A stretch of 42,983 bases of DNA from an uncultured Saprospiraceae bacterium (GTDB lineage Bacteria > Bacteroidota > Bacteroidia > Chitinophagales > Saprospiraceae): assembly GCA_947311105.1 (NCBI GenBank), contig CAMZKG010000033.1, positions 1 to 42,983 of the forward strand, written 5' to 3'. A program made the position numbers and the translations under genes. Of this stretch, positions 7,388-16,926 are shown piece by piece (within the stretch, counting starts at the first letter, position 1; each line of letters begins with the position of its first letter). A model generated the notes under the pieces. It saw nothing but the letters and a program-made list of their open reading frames with translations, had not been told where the DNA came from and searched no databases.

Positions 7388-10300
7388 TTAGTATTTTACG
7401 GTAATAAATCCTTTTTTAAGAGCCGAGCCATCGCCCAATGAGAATATATAGTAATATGTACCTTCTTGGATATTGGCTCCGCGATAGGTGCCGTCCCAAT
7501 CATTTTGGTAGTTTTTAGCATGATAGATTTCATCTCCCCAACGATTAAAGATGGACAAATCAGATTTGGGGTAGCCATTTGTCAATAAACATGGTATAAC
7601 TAGTACGTCATTGATACCGTCTTGGTCAGGTGTAAAGATGGTTGGTACTAAGCAGTCCTTATAACCGCCTATTCGTAGTTCTACGGTTGTTTCTGTGCAA
7701 GAAGAACATGTTTCGTTACATATTTGGTAACTTAGGTAGTCCACACCTACAAAGCCTTCGTTTGGTTGTAGTTTTATTTTACCGTCTTTATCCAACTCTA
7801 TAATCTTACAGTGATTGGGTTGGGTTGTAATTTCTATGGTATAATCTGAGTAGAAAACATCATTATAGCTTACGTCAATACTCGACTGCATGCCATATTC
7901 TAAGTCAAAAGTGTCAGGATAAGCTATAGGTGTTGGTTGAAAATGAATTATGATGGTATCTTTTGATGCTGCTCCACAAGCAGCATTATTGATAGTCCAC
8001 ACAAAAGGATTAGGGCCAAAGGCTAAATTACATGCCAAAGATGATTCGTTAGTAGGATTCAGTATTTCTGATGCTGAATCGTAAGTGGACCATAAGCCAT
8101 TGTCCATTCCTGTTAGTTGAGTTGCATTCAAGGTTATACAGCTATCTGTGCTACACAAATATTGGTCTTGTCCAGCATTAGGCATGCTACTAGCAATCCT
8201 AATTTTTACAGAATCAATGCTAGAGCCGCATCCTTCATTTTCTAAAGTCCAATAGAAAGTATATATTTTCCCTTTTTCAAGTCCAGTGATTTGGGTGTTT
8301 GGGTTGGTTTTATCTATTATTTTAATCATTCCTGTATTGGCTTGCATTTGGGGTTGAGACCATTTGCCGATGGCATTTTGGGGAATTTCTGCATCCAAGA
8401 ATAAGGATGAAACATCACAAGTGTCTATAAAATCACCTGCATTGGCAATTTCTTCATCATGAATATTTACGATGACGGTGTCCTTAGAGTAGCCTGGGCA
8501 GCCACCATAGGAAAGACTCCATTCAAAGCAGTATTGTTCATCAGGAAAGATGTCTGTAATGGAAGTGATGTGACTATTTGGATTTGTGATGGTAGCTATG
8601 TTTCCGCAGACTTGCGACCAATTTGCAGTTCCTATTGTTGGAGGGTCTGCTTGTAATTTTACAGATTGATTAGCGCAAGTCGAGATGTCTTGTCCTGCAT
8701 AGGCTTGATTGGTGGGTACTTCGTCTATCTGGATGGTTACTAAATCTGAAATATTAGAACAACCATCTTTTTGAATAGAAGCATAAAACTGGTTTGAGCC
8801 AAGTTGGAAAGTCGACAAATTATTAGTTGTGTATTTTGTAAAAAACGAAGTATTGCCTATGGTGTCATTTTGGTCATTAAACCAAGTATATTGGGCTCCT
8901 GGTACTTGTGAGTTATTAGAAACTTGCAGATTGATTTCGCCCGCTGTAAAACAAATCGGAGAAATAAATTCAATAATTGGTTTTGTAGGTAGATCTTTTA
9001 CAATGATATTTATTGGGTCAGACATTTCCGAAAGGCAATTGTCTAAAGAAGTTTGTACAAAATAGCTTCCTTGTTGGTTGGGCTGAATATTGGTTATAGT
9101 TGGATGGCTCACACTATCTAGGCTTCCTTGGGGACCTGACCAAAAATACTGCGCACCAAACACCGGATTAGTGGACAAGTGTAACGTTTCATTTTGACAA
9201 ACGGGGCTGTTCGATGTTGCGATGGGTTTGGCAGGTCTTGGTTTTACGGTAACAAATATACTCTGCGAAGTATCCGAATGACAGGTGCCATTGGACACGA
9301 TAGCATAATAAAGACCTTCGTCTAAAGAATTAGTTCCAGCTAGGGAAAAAGTAAAACTTGAATTAGTAATAGTTCCTTTTGGCGTAAGCCATTGAATCGT
9401 CGGAGTAATACTGTCGTAGTCTGTTTGATTTGTAATATTAAACTGAATCGGCTCTCCATCACAAACCGATATGGGTTGAATAGGTAGCTTCGGTGTATTG
9501 GGGATGTTGGTGCCATTGACAAATGTTGATTTTTGTTCTGATTGACAACCAAAAGTGTCTGTAACTATCAAGTAATAATATCCATTAATGCTTTCATTGG
9601 CATTGGTGATGTAGGGTTCTGCTACGATAGCCGTAAACGAATTGTCTGCTGTCCATTGATATGAATAGTAGGGGTTAGGTGGAAAGACGGTAGGTTTGAG
9701 TTGGATGTCTTGACCATTATAGCAGCCATCGGAAGTATTGCTGATGGCAGTTATTTTTGGTGGAATAATCGGAGCAATAAAACTAGAGTCGGTAGATGTA
9801 CATCCTGCTCCTGTGGTGGCGGTTAGATAATACATCCCATTAGTGGCTATGGTGGTTGGACTATGCTTGATTGAAAAATATCCATTAGGCCCTGTCCATG
9901 ATTGATTAGTTGTCGTAGGTACGGCTGAATAAGTCAAAGTCATAGGGCTTCCCTTACATACATTTACAACGGGCTCAATAGCTAGAATAGGATTAGGGTT
10001 GATCGATACTTCTAATTCACTAGGTGCAGATTGACATACGCCGTCATCGGCTACAACAGACCAGAAACCTGACTGCGTGCTAGTTGCATTGTACACTAGT
10101 GTATTATTTTGGATGGTCGTGTCTATATTGTTTGGACCTGACCAATGCAGATTGGTTGTGGATTGATAATTGGTTACATGAAGTGTCAACGTATCATTTT
10201 CGCAAAGCGGTGTAATGGATGAAATATTTGGTACTTCAGGAGTTGATAGAACGGTGATTTTAGTAGTGTCTGGTTGATAGACACATCCATTTTTGGTCGC

Positions 10301-13300
10301 TGAAATTATGTAGAGTCCAGATTGATTGGTGTCTGTTGCCTGAAATTGAGCAATAGGATTAGAGGAAGAAAACATTGGACCAGACCAATTATATTGCACG
10401 TCAATGGACGGATTTAAAATACCTAAATTAACTTGTTGTCCTTGACAAATACTTAGGGAGTCATGGATGACAGATAGATTAACTTCAGGATTTACCTGTA
10501 TGTTAATAATATTAGATTGTGCGGAATTGCAACCGTTGATATTGATTACGGCATAGTAACTGTACTGTCCTTGAACGGGATCAGGAATGGTGAGCACGTT
10601 AGTGTTTGTACTTCCTATTAAGTTGCCGTTTGGCGGAAGCCCTTGATACCAATTATAAATAACCGTACTGCCCGCAAAACCTTGTGTATTTAAGATGATG
10701 GATTCTCCGGGACAAATTGAAGTGGAGTTTGCAGATAGAACAGGAGAATCTGGTAGGGCATTTAATTGTACTTGAACGGAGTTAGATGATGTGCAGCCCG
10801 TGAATCCTGTGATGGTCACCGAATATGATCCCGTATGTAGATTGGTCGGATTGGCAATGAATGGATTGGCAACTTGCGAAACAAAACCATTGGGTCCAGT
10901 CCATTCGTAATTATATACATTTCCACCATTTGAAGTAGGAGGGTTGGCGAATAAAAATAAGGTGTCATTTCCACAAACTCCCTGTGTGAAAACGGGATTA
11001 GGTGGTTCATTTTTAACTTGAACAAAAGCCGTGTCTCTGCCTATATTTCCAGATTGATCAATCACCGTCAAAACGATGGGTAAAGTATTTCCGGCTTGGT
11101 CGCATGTAAAAGTTGCAGGCGTCAAATACATGGTGTCAATCATGCAATTATCAAAGCTACCATTATTGACGACATTAGGGTCTATGTTTGTGGTGGTTGT
11201 GCCCGATGGATTTACGGTGACATTGGTATTAAAAGCAATAGCCGTTGGTGCGATAGTATCCAAAACTGTAATGTTCCAATTGCAGCTACCTTTTAGGTTC
11301 TTATTATCGAATACAGAGTATTCGACAGGATAAATGCCAGGGCTTAAATCCAATGAAGTAGGCTTTGCAGCCAAAATAAATCCACTTGTGTCGGGTAACT
11401 GATATTGTACGGTTGTGTTTTCATAGTTTAAGGAGAGAAAAATACTCGTGGAGCCATCCGTTTGGTCAGAATTTAGATTTCCGCAAGGATTGATAAAATC
11501 CGAATACGTACTTGCGTCCGTTTCAGGAATTAGTTGGATAAAAAGATGTCCATCATCCGTCCAGTCATTTAGATTGTTTTTGGTTATTGTAATTGATGAC
11601 GTAGAATAATTATTGCATTCATCTGTTTGCTGGGCATATTGTGTTTTTCCTAGGTAGGTATTGTTTTCTCCATATACAAGGAAGTGCTCGCCTTGGTTGG
11701 CATTATCTCCTTTAAATTGAATATTGATGACGGCATCATTGATGGCATTAGGGGCTACGCCTGCGATGTCAAAAGTCATGTTTTGGGGGATGATTCCAGC
11801 ATTTCCATTGTTAGTGAAAACAATAGCAGTAGTATCTGATTGGTTAGAGAATAGGCTGCTATAACCACAATTATCTGTGATATTAATTGGATAGGGCAAA
11901 GCGACGGTTTGTTGACATTGATTTTGGGCTATGTAAATCGTCGTATCGGATGGACAAGTGATTGTTGGCGGCTCGGCATCGTTAATTTGGACTTGGAGGG
12001 AGCAAGTGTCTTTGTTGCCTGAACAATCTTCCGCAAAGTAGGTAATCGTATGGGAATCGACGCTGAAACTGATATTTGATGTTGCCGGCCAATTTTGAAT
12101 TGGATTGTTATCTACTGTGTAAGTGATCGTCAGTGGTGCGTTTGGGGTTGCATAATCAAAAGATAGCGTAGCTGTTACCTTCCCATTTGCACAAATATTA
12201 TTGATAGCATCTTCTCCCGAGCCTGCGGAAATAAGGCTTAAATAAAGGCTGCCATCTTTGAGCCACTTAGCTAATTGTTGGATAGGGATATTGGTAAACG
12301 TAGTGGTACTATTGCCGCATTGAGTTGGTGTGTGATAGGTTTGCCCAATAAGTGTGCTATCTTCAGCAAGCACATAGAAAAACTCTGTGGGTGCTTCTGC
12401 ATCAACTTGGTCTAAATCAATAGTTAATTGAATATTTCCAGCAATGGAAGAGACCGGCACGTTGGTTGTTAGGGCGATGTTTAGATTAATTGGCGTATCG
12501 TTGGCGTTACCACTTGGATTGGTGATAGGTGCAGAGTTAGAGATGGTCTCTGTACTAAAACCAAAAGTGCATTCATCGTAAAAGGAAGCAGGGTTGGGCA
12601 AAGGCATGTTGCGGCTACAGGCCAAAGAATCATTGATTTGGACGATATTTTGTGGGCAAATGATGACTGGCGCTTTGTCATCAATTACGGTGATTTCTTG
12701 AGTGGCTTGAGTGTGATTTCCGCAATTATCTGCTGCGATCCAAGTACGAGTGATGGTGTAATTATAATAACCACAATCGGTTGTATTAGGTGATTGGGTA
12801 GAAGTTTCGTTGGTGGTGACAAACACATTATTATCGCAGCTATCTATGGCGCTGAGAGAAGTCAAATTGGGGATATTGTTGCAGTTTACGGTGGTATCTG
12901 TAGGTATATTTTGTAAAATTGGGGGCAGTGTATCTATTACCTGGATATTTTGGGTGATTTGGCTTTGGTTTCCACAAACATCATACGCTGTCCAAGTTCG
13001 GATAATTTCGTAGGTATCCGTGCAATTTCCTAAATTAATCTCTTCATCTTTTTGGTAAGCAACTAGAGCACATTCGTCAGTGGCGACCAAATCTTGGAAA
13101 TTCGGCACTTCATGGCATTGAGCGGTAAGGTTAGGAAGAGTTGTAGAAAAAACGGGGGCAATGGTATCTTGTACCGTTACTATTTGCTGGAAAGATGTCT
13201 CATTACCGCAATGGTCTTGGATTGTCCAACTCCTTGTGATGGTATAATTATAATGGTTGCAGCTTTGTGGATTGGTGTTTTGGGTATTGCTTTCGCTAAA

Positions 13301-14275
13301 TATTTCCGTAAGGTTTTGGTCACAATCCATTGCATTGAGACCATTATCAAGGTGGACAGCTTCTGGTATTTGGTTGCAATTGACGGTGATATGGTTTGGT
13401 GTATTTTGAATGATAGGCGCAATGGTGTCAATAATCTGGAATGTCGCAGGGGCATCCTTCGTGTTGCCGCAACTATCCGTTGCCGTGAAAATAACCACCA
13501 AGGACGTGTCACAACCAAATTGAATGCTATCAGGGGCATTGTGGGTAATCGAAGCTATACCTGAAGGGTCATTTGCTTGAATGGTGTCTATATTTTGCGC
13601 AAGCCAATCGGAGAAATAGGTATCGAAGTTTTCACAAGCAGATTGACCGTTGACAGGCCATTGAGTGATTTGCGGTGGAGTTTGGTCTGGAGTAAGGATT
13701 AAAGTTTGAGTAAAAGTAGATTGATTACCAAAGGTATCAACTGCCGTCCAAGTTCTGAAAAATTGTCCGCCTGCACAAGTGTCGGCTAATGTCGATTGCG
13801 AGTAAGTGATGGTTACCGGTCCACAATTATCTGAAACGGTTACATTGGCTGGCGGTGGTACACTTTGAAGTGTATTATAGAAAGGGAAATTGTCAGGCAG
13901 AGAACTGGCGTCAAAAACGGGGGCAATAGTATCCGCAAAGTAAATATCAAATGTGAAAGTGTCAATATTGCCTAGATTGTCCCAAGTTGGCACATACATC
14001 GTTGCTGTGTGTCCAGCTTGAAAGAAGTCGCCGTAGCTAAATCCAGATCTTTGATAATCATAAGTCCAGTTAACTTGGGCGTTGATTGTGGAAACAATCT
14101 TGACACTGTCTCCATTAAAAGTATAGGGAGCTGTACAAGAATTATCTACATAAATGGTGTCAGGACCAAGAAAGGTGAAATTAAAATTTTGGGCATACAA
14201 TGGGATATGCGCAAAAAAGAGCAGTAGTAATATAGGTATCAATACCTTATTAGACCAAAGTAATCGGGCAGCCAT
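7388..14275 (-). CDS. Giant SprB-like cell-surface adhesin with HYR and Ig-like repeats, type B type IX sorting domain
   Basis: A 2295-residue secreted protein. Residues 1-29 are a signal peptide (ending PLYAQ). Residues about 110-560 hold HYR-type modules marked by DTIAPVF, DNCGPVT, RTWTAVDTFGNQS, RSWTIQDHCGNET, RTWTAYDVCGNQS and RTWIAADNCGNHT. Two related inserts of about 135-140 residues interrupt HYR units at about 575-710 and 815-955. From about 1090 to 1930 there are Ig/PKD-like modules with paired cysteines and a repeated WxGPNG-like motif. These are followed by three modules starting AGQD/AGD, a cadherin-like segment (SYNDVFYSDY, NEGFVGVDYLSYQIC) and, from about 2205 to the end, the gliding-associated C-terminal domain (FTPDQDGINDVLVI, LSIFNRWGDEIYH, KKGFITVKY) that directs type IX secretion. 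It is co-directional with the SprF-like gene 2 bp downstream. Role inferred: adhesion or gliding. Confidence 0.9.
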   Translation of the reverse strand: MAARLLWSNKVLIPILLLLFFAHIPLYAQNFNFTFLGPDTIYVDNSCTAPYTFNGDSVKIVSTINAQVNWTYDYQRSGFSYGDFFQAGHTATMYVPTWDNLGNIDTFTFDIYFADTIAPVFDASSLPDNFPFYNTLQSVPPPANVTVSDNCGPVTITYSQSTLADTCAGGQFFRTWTAVDTFGNQSTFTQTLILTPDQTPPQITQWPVNGQSACENFDTYFSDWLAQNIDTIQANDPSGIASITHNAPDSIQFGCDTSLVVIFTATDSCGNTKDAPATFQIIDTIAPIIQNTPNHITVNCNQIPEAVHLDNGLNAMDCDQNLTEIFSESNTQNTNPQSCNHYNYTITRSWTIQDHCGNETSFQQIVTVQDTIAPVFSTTLPNLTAQCHEVPNFQDLVATDECALVAYQKDEEINLGNCTDTYEIIRTWTAYDVCGNQSQITQNIQVIDTLPPILQNIPTDTTVNCNNIPNLTSLSAIDSCDNNVFVTTNETSTQSPNTTDCGYYNYTITRTWIAADNCGNHTQATQEITVIDDKAPVIICPQNIVQINDSLACSRNMPLPNPASFYDECTFGFSTETISNSAPITNPSGNANDTPINLNIALTTNVPVSSIAGNIQLTIDLDQVDAEAPTEFFYVLAEDSTLIGQTYHTPTQCGNSTTTFTNIPIQQLAKWLKDGSLYLSLISAGSGEDAINNICANGKVTATLSFDYATPNAPLTITYTVDNNPIQNWPATSNISFSVDSHTITYFAEDCSGNKDTCSLQVQINDAEPPTITCPSDTTIYIAQNQCQQTVALPYPINITDNCGYSSLFSNQSDTTAIVFTNNGNAGIIPQNMTFDIAGVAPNAINDAVINIQFKGDNANQGEHFLVYGENNTYLGKTQYAQQTDECNNYSTSSITITKNNLNDWTDDGHLFIQLIPETDASTYSDFINPCGNLNSDQTDGSTSIFLSLNYENTTVQYQLPDTSGFILAAKPTSLDLSPGIYPVEYSVFDNKNLKGSCNWNITVLDTIAPTAIAFNTNVTVNPSGTTTTNIDPNVVNNGSFDNCMIDTMYLTPATFTCDQAGNTLPIVLTVIDQSGNIGRDTAFVQVKNEPPNPVFTQGVCGNDTLFLFANPPTSNGGNVYNYEWTGPNGFVSQVANPFIANPTNLHTGSYSVTITGFTGCTSSNSVQVQLNALPDSPVLSANSTSICPGESIILNTQGFAGSTVIYNWYQGLPPNGNLIGSTNTNVLTIPDPVQGQYSYYAVININGCNSAQSNIINIQVNPEVNLSVIHDSLSICQGQQVNLGILNPSIDVQYNWSGPMFSSSNPIAQFQATDTNQSGLYIISATKNGCVYQPDTTKITVLSTPEVPNISSITPLCENDTLTLHVTNYQSTTNLHWSGPNNIDTTIQNNTLVYNATSTQSGFWSVVADDGVCQSAPSELEVSINPNPILAIEPVVNVCKGSPMTLTYSAVPTTTNQSWTGPNGYFSIKHSPTTIATNGMYYLTATTGAGCTSTDSSFIAPIIPPKITAISNTSDGCYNGQDIQLKPTVFPPNPYYSYQWTADNSFTAIVAEPYITNANESINGYYYLIVTDTFGCQSEQKSTFVNGTNIPNTPKLPIQPISVCDGEPIQFNITNQTDYDSITPTIQWLTPKGTITNSSFTFSLAGTNSLDEGLYYAIVSNGTCHSDTSQSIFVTVKPRPAKPIATSNSPVCQNETLHLSTNPVFGAQYFWSGPQGSLDSVSHPTITNIQPNQQGSYFVQTSLDNCLSEMSDPINIIVKDLPTKPIIEFISPICFTAGEINLQVSNNSQVPGAQYTWFNDQNDTIGNTSFFTKYTTNNLSTFQLGSNQFYASIQKDGCSNISDLVTIQIDEVPTNQAYAGQDISTCANQSVKLQADPPTIGTANWSQVCGNIATITNPNSHITSITDIFPDEQYCFEWSLSYGGCPGYSKDTVIVNIHDEEIANAGDFIDTCDVSSLFLDAEIPQNAIGKWSQPQMQANTGMIKIIDKTNPNTQITGLEKGKIYTFYWTLENEGCGSSIDSVKIRIASSMPNAGQDQYLCSTDSCITLNATQLTGMDNGLWSTYDSASEILNPTNESSLACNLAFGPNPFVWTINNAACGAASKDTIIIHFQPTPIAYPDTFDLEYGMQSSIDVSYNDVFYSDYTIEITTQPNHCKIIELDKDGKIKLQPNEGFVGVDYLSYQICNETCSSCTETTVELRIGGYKDCLVPTIFTPDQDGINDVLVIPCLLTNGYPKSDLSIFNRWGDEIYHAKNYQNDWDGTYRGANIQEGTYYYIFSLGDGSALKKGFITVKY

Positions 14276-14331
14276 TAGTGTTAAGTGCGGTTTTAAGTCT
14301 TGTAAAGTGTTTCTTTAAAGGCGTTGGGATA

Positions 14332-14339
14332 CAAATATA
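14332..14339 (-). promoter_or_regulatory. Putative -7 box of the adhesin-sprF operon
   Basis: Minus-strand TATATTTG matches TAnnTTTG and lies 57 bp before the adhesin start codon. The spacing to any -33 TTTG is not convincing, and the surrounding ATATAT run raises the chance of a fortuitous match. Confidence 0.4.
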
Positions 14340-14415
14340 TATATTTTTGGTATAACATGCTATTTTATTTGTGGTTAAATGTAGTAAATAGGTATGATTT
14401 GTTGATAAAGTCTGA

Positions 14416-15378
14416 TTATACGGTACCAATATGAAATAAGGCATCTCCCCTTTTGATTACAGGAGAGTTATTGATTGCGATGATATAGGCATTAATAGGC
14501 GCCTTAATTGGCGTTGAAAAACGCCCGTAAGTGTCCGTTACGTAGCCCAATATTTGGTTTTTTTGGACTTGTTGGCCATTTTTTAAAATAGAATGAAAGA
14601 GTCCAGCTATGGGTGCACGCAACCATTGCCTTTTTTTGAGTAAAACACTTGTATTCTTTATTGTTGGTGCTTTGTTGCCAATAAAGCCTAGATGAATTAA
14701 TATATTATTGATTCCTTGTATTCCTACTTCGATGGCATATTCATCTAAGCGATTGGATTCTCCCCCTTCATAGACTATGACAGGTATTCCATGTTTGTGG
14801 GCTACCTTGCGGAAAGACTTATCAATTAACTTCGATTCAAACCGGAAAGGGGCATTAAAAATCTCTGCTAATTTGGCTCCTTTTTGGGACCCTTGAGTAT
14901 ATCTGATTTGGGGAAAGTTGCACCTTTGGTCTCCTCCTGTATGGAAATCTACGGCAAAATCAATATTCGCTGCAATAGCCTTGGTATGGTAGTAAGCGAT
15001 TCTACTAGCTAGAGAGCCATTTTTGTTACCAGGAAAATATCTATTAGCATCTTTTCCAGAGACTTCACGGGACGAACTAAGGAAACCAAAAATATTTAAA
15101 ATGGGTACGACTATGACACAGCCCTTGACTATTTTAAAAGTATTTTCGGCTAGCATGCGGCGTATCAACTCAACGCTATTGACTTCATCACCGTGTAAAC
15201 CACCTTGAATGAGCATGGTTGGTCCTAGCTTTGTGCCGTTGAATACAAAAACTGGAATTTTTACTAAAAGGCCAGTTGGCAAGCGATCGACTTCTAGATG
15301 GATGAGTTTTTGCTCTCCTAGCCCAATTTTGTGACCTGCTATCTCTACGCTTTCGTTTTTATGATTTGCTTTGAACAT
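14416..15378 (-). CDS. Succinylglutamate desuccinylase/aspartoacylase family zinc hydrolase (M14-like)
   Basis: A 320-residue zinc-dependent deacylase. The metal-binding block GGLHGDEVNSVE is near residue 60, the third ligand region reads AVDFHTGGDQR near 143, and the catalytic glutamate region is VYEGGESNR near 208. The C-terminal part (from about 255: LRAPIAGLFHSILKNGQ) is a beta-rich domain like the biotinyl/lipoyl fold found at the end of many AstE/aspartoacylase-like proteins. Its 5' end overlaps the 3' end of the RimK-type ligase by 20 bp, so translation is probably coupled. RimK adds glutamate residues to proteins; a paired deacylase could trim or recycle the products. That link is inferred from gene order, which recurs in many genomes. 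The substrate is not determined. Confidence 0.82.
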   Translation of the reverse strand: MFKANHKNESVEIAGHKIGLGEQKLIHLEVDRLPTGLLVKIPVFVFNGTKLGPTMLIQGGLHGDEVNSVELIRRMLAENTFKIVKGCVIVVPILNIFGFLSSSREVSGKDANRYFPGNKNGSLASRIAYYHTKAIAANIDFAVDFHTGGDQRCNFPQIRYTQGSQKGAKLAEIFNAPFRFESKLIDKSFRKVAHKHGIPVIVYEGGESNRLDEYAIEVGIQGINNILIHLGFIGNKAPTIKNTSVLLKKRQWLRAPIAGLFHSILKNGQQVQKNQILGYVTDTYGRFSTPIKAPINAYIIAINNSPVIKRGDALFHIGTV

Positions 15379-16246
15379 TTTCTTCTAGATGGATAATTAT
15401 TTCTTTTGCAATATTGACGTTGGTGGCTGCTTCAATACCTTCGAGACCTGGCGAGCTGTTTACTTCAATGAGTAGCGAACCTTTTTTGGATCTGATCATA
15501 TCTACGCCTGCCACTGGCAAACCTAAGTATTTGGTGGCTTTTAGCGCCATTTTTTTCTCTTGTTGGGTAAGTTGGACTTCCTTTCCGACACCACCTTGGT
15601 GAATATTCGATCTAAACTCCCCCTTTTGACCGATGCGTTTCATTGCAGCGACAATTTTGTTGCCGACCACAAAGGCTCGAATATCTTCCCCGTTGGATTC
15701 TTTGATGAATTGTTGGATTAAGATACTGGTGTCCATTTTGTAGAAAGTATCCAAAATAGATTTGGCTGATTGGATAGTTTCCGCAAGGATGACGCCTTTG
15801 CCTTGAGTACCTTCTTGTAGTTTGATGATTACGGGTGGGCCGCCAAGTAGGGCAATCTGTTCGTCTATATTTTGGGGATTGATGGCAAATACAGTAGGAG
15901 GAATGGGGATATGTTTGCGATTGAGAATTTGTAGCGTTCGAGCTTTATTTCGAGAGCGCAATATACCCAAGGAACGGGCTGTACTATACAGACCATTCAT
16001 TTCAAACTGTTTGACCACCGCTGCCCCATGTTTGGTTACGGTAGTACCTATTCTAGGGATTATGGCATCCGCAAAGTCTATGATATTATGTCCTTTTAGG
16101 TAGATCGTCGGCTGGTGTGCGCCTAATTTTACGGTACACTTGGTGTGATTAATAACAATCACCTGATGACCAAGCAATTCTGCTGCGTCAGCTATTCTTT
16201 TGGTCGAATAGATGTTTTTGTTGACCGATAGGATGAATATTCTCAA
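15359..16246 (-). CDS. rimK: RimK-type ATP-grasp alpha-L-glutamate ligase
   Basis: A 295-residue ATP-grasp ligase of the RimK family, of standard length. RimK of E. coli adds glutamate residues to the C-terminus of ribosomal protein S6. The N-terminal pre-ATP-grasp domain (RIFILSVNKNIYSTKRI) is followed by the family features DAIIPRIGTT near residue 60, the ATP-binding VIIKLQEGTQGKGV near 148, IQQFIKESNGEDIRAFV near 187 and the metal-binding LLIEVNSSPGLEGIE near 263. It is the promoter-proximal gene of a two-gene unit with the M14 deacylase. No rimB-like protease gene is adjacent. Whether S6 is the true substrate in this organism cannot be seen; other peptide or cofactor glutamylation is possible. 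The 275-bp gap upstream (16247-16521) is AT-rich and shows no further gene. Confidence 0.85.
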   Translation of the reverse strand: MRIFILSVNKNIYSTKRIADAAELLGHQVIVINHTKCTVKLGAHQPTIYLKGHNIIDFADAIIPRIGTTVTKHGAAVVKQFEMNGLYSTARSLGILRSRNKARTLQILNRKHIPIPPTVFAINPQNIDEQIALLGGPPVIIKLQEGTQGKGVILAETIQSAKSILDTFYKMDTSILIQQFIKESNGEDIRAFVVGNKIVAAMKRIGQKGEFRSNIHQGGVGKEVQLTQQEKKMALKATKYLGLPVAGVDMIRSKKGSLLIEVNSSPGLEGIEAATNVNIAKEIIIHLEENVQSKS

Positions 16247-16521
16247 ATTTTGTAGTAATTTTCCTTTTGACTTCCTTCTTGGTTGCTAAATTACTGCTTT
16301 TTTCTCCTTTTTTTCATATATATAACTTTTTTAATAGAATATATTGGCTTTTTAGCCTATTTTTGATATAAAATTATCTTTTTAGCTTGCATTTATGTTA
16401 ATAGTCCTTTAATTTAGCGGTCTGTTAGCGATTAATTATAATTGTTCGCAGTGCTAAACATTAAAATTTTGACCTTGAACAAGTTGAAATTTATTATTTC
16501 GTGGGAACTAAATTTTGAAAT

Positions 16522-16926
16522 ATGGGAATAGTACAACGATTACTATCTTTACCTTCAAATCCCGAACATATCCACAAGCTTGAACCCTTTCTTGAAGACG
16601 TAACTTCACCTTATACGTTGGATCAAGGTAGTTATGGAAAAATCCTTATTAGCCTTACAGAAGCGGTTAATAATGCGATTTTGCATGGTAACTGCTGTCA
16701 AGAAAGCAAAGACGTATCTATAAAGTGCCATCAAAATGGCAAAACCATTAAATTCTGGGTCTCTGATGAAGGCAATGGTTTTAACCCTACGCTTATCCCT
16801 TCTCCTACCGAAGCTGCACGATTGAATGTCGAAGGCGGACGTGGCGTGTTTTTAATGCGTGAGTTATCAGATGATATTCGGTTCAAAGATAATGGCTCTA
16901 CCGTCGAGCTTTGTTTTAATGTCTGA
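16522..16926 (+). CDS. RsbW-like anti-sigma/serine kinase ATPase
   Basis: A 134-residue single-domain GHKL ATPase of the RsbW/SpoIIAB type. The N box (LTEAVNNAILHGN, near residue 50), the G1 box (SDEGNGF, near 90) and the G2 box (EGGRGVFLMREL, near 112) are all present and intact. Such proteins bind sigma factors or phosphorylate anti-anti-sigma proteins. No sigma factor or RsbV partner is adjacent here. The last 8 bp overlap the start of ybeY, an arrangement that implies translational coupling. The regulatory target is unknown. Confidence 0.85.
   Translation: MGIVQRLLSLPSNPEHIHKLEPFLEDVTSPYTLDQGSYGKILISLTEAVNNAILHGNCCQESKDVSIKCHQNGKTIKFWVSDEGNGFNPTLIPSPTEAARLNVEGGRGVFLMRELSDDIRFKDNGSTVELCFNV

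Noticed and set aside
13180..13539. 119-residue minus-strand ORF in another frame of the adhesin
   Set aside because: An alternate-frame shadow; the adhesin frame carries the domain motifs here.
13094..13564. 156-residue plus-strand ORF
   Set aside because: It lies wholly antisense to the HYR repeats of the adhesin, has a composition rich in Arg/Cys/Ile with no domain pattern, and the sense frame is clearly coding.
16859..16918. Extended N-terminus of YbeY
   Set aside because: Those codons are the end of the RsbW-like gene in another frame, and the family starts near the ATG at 16919.
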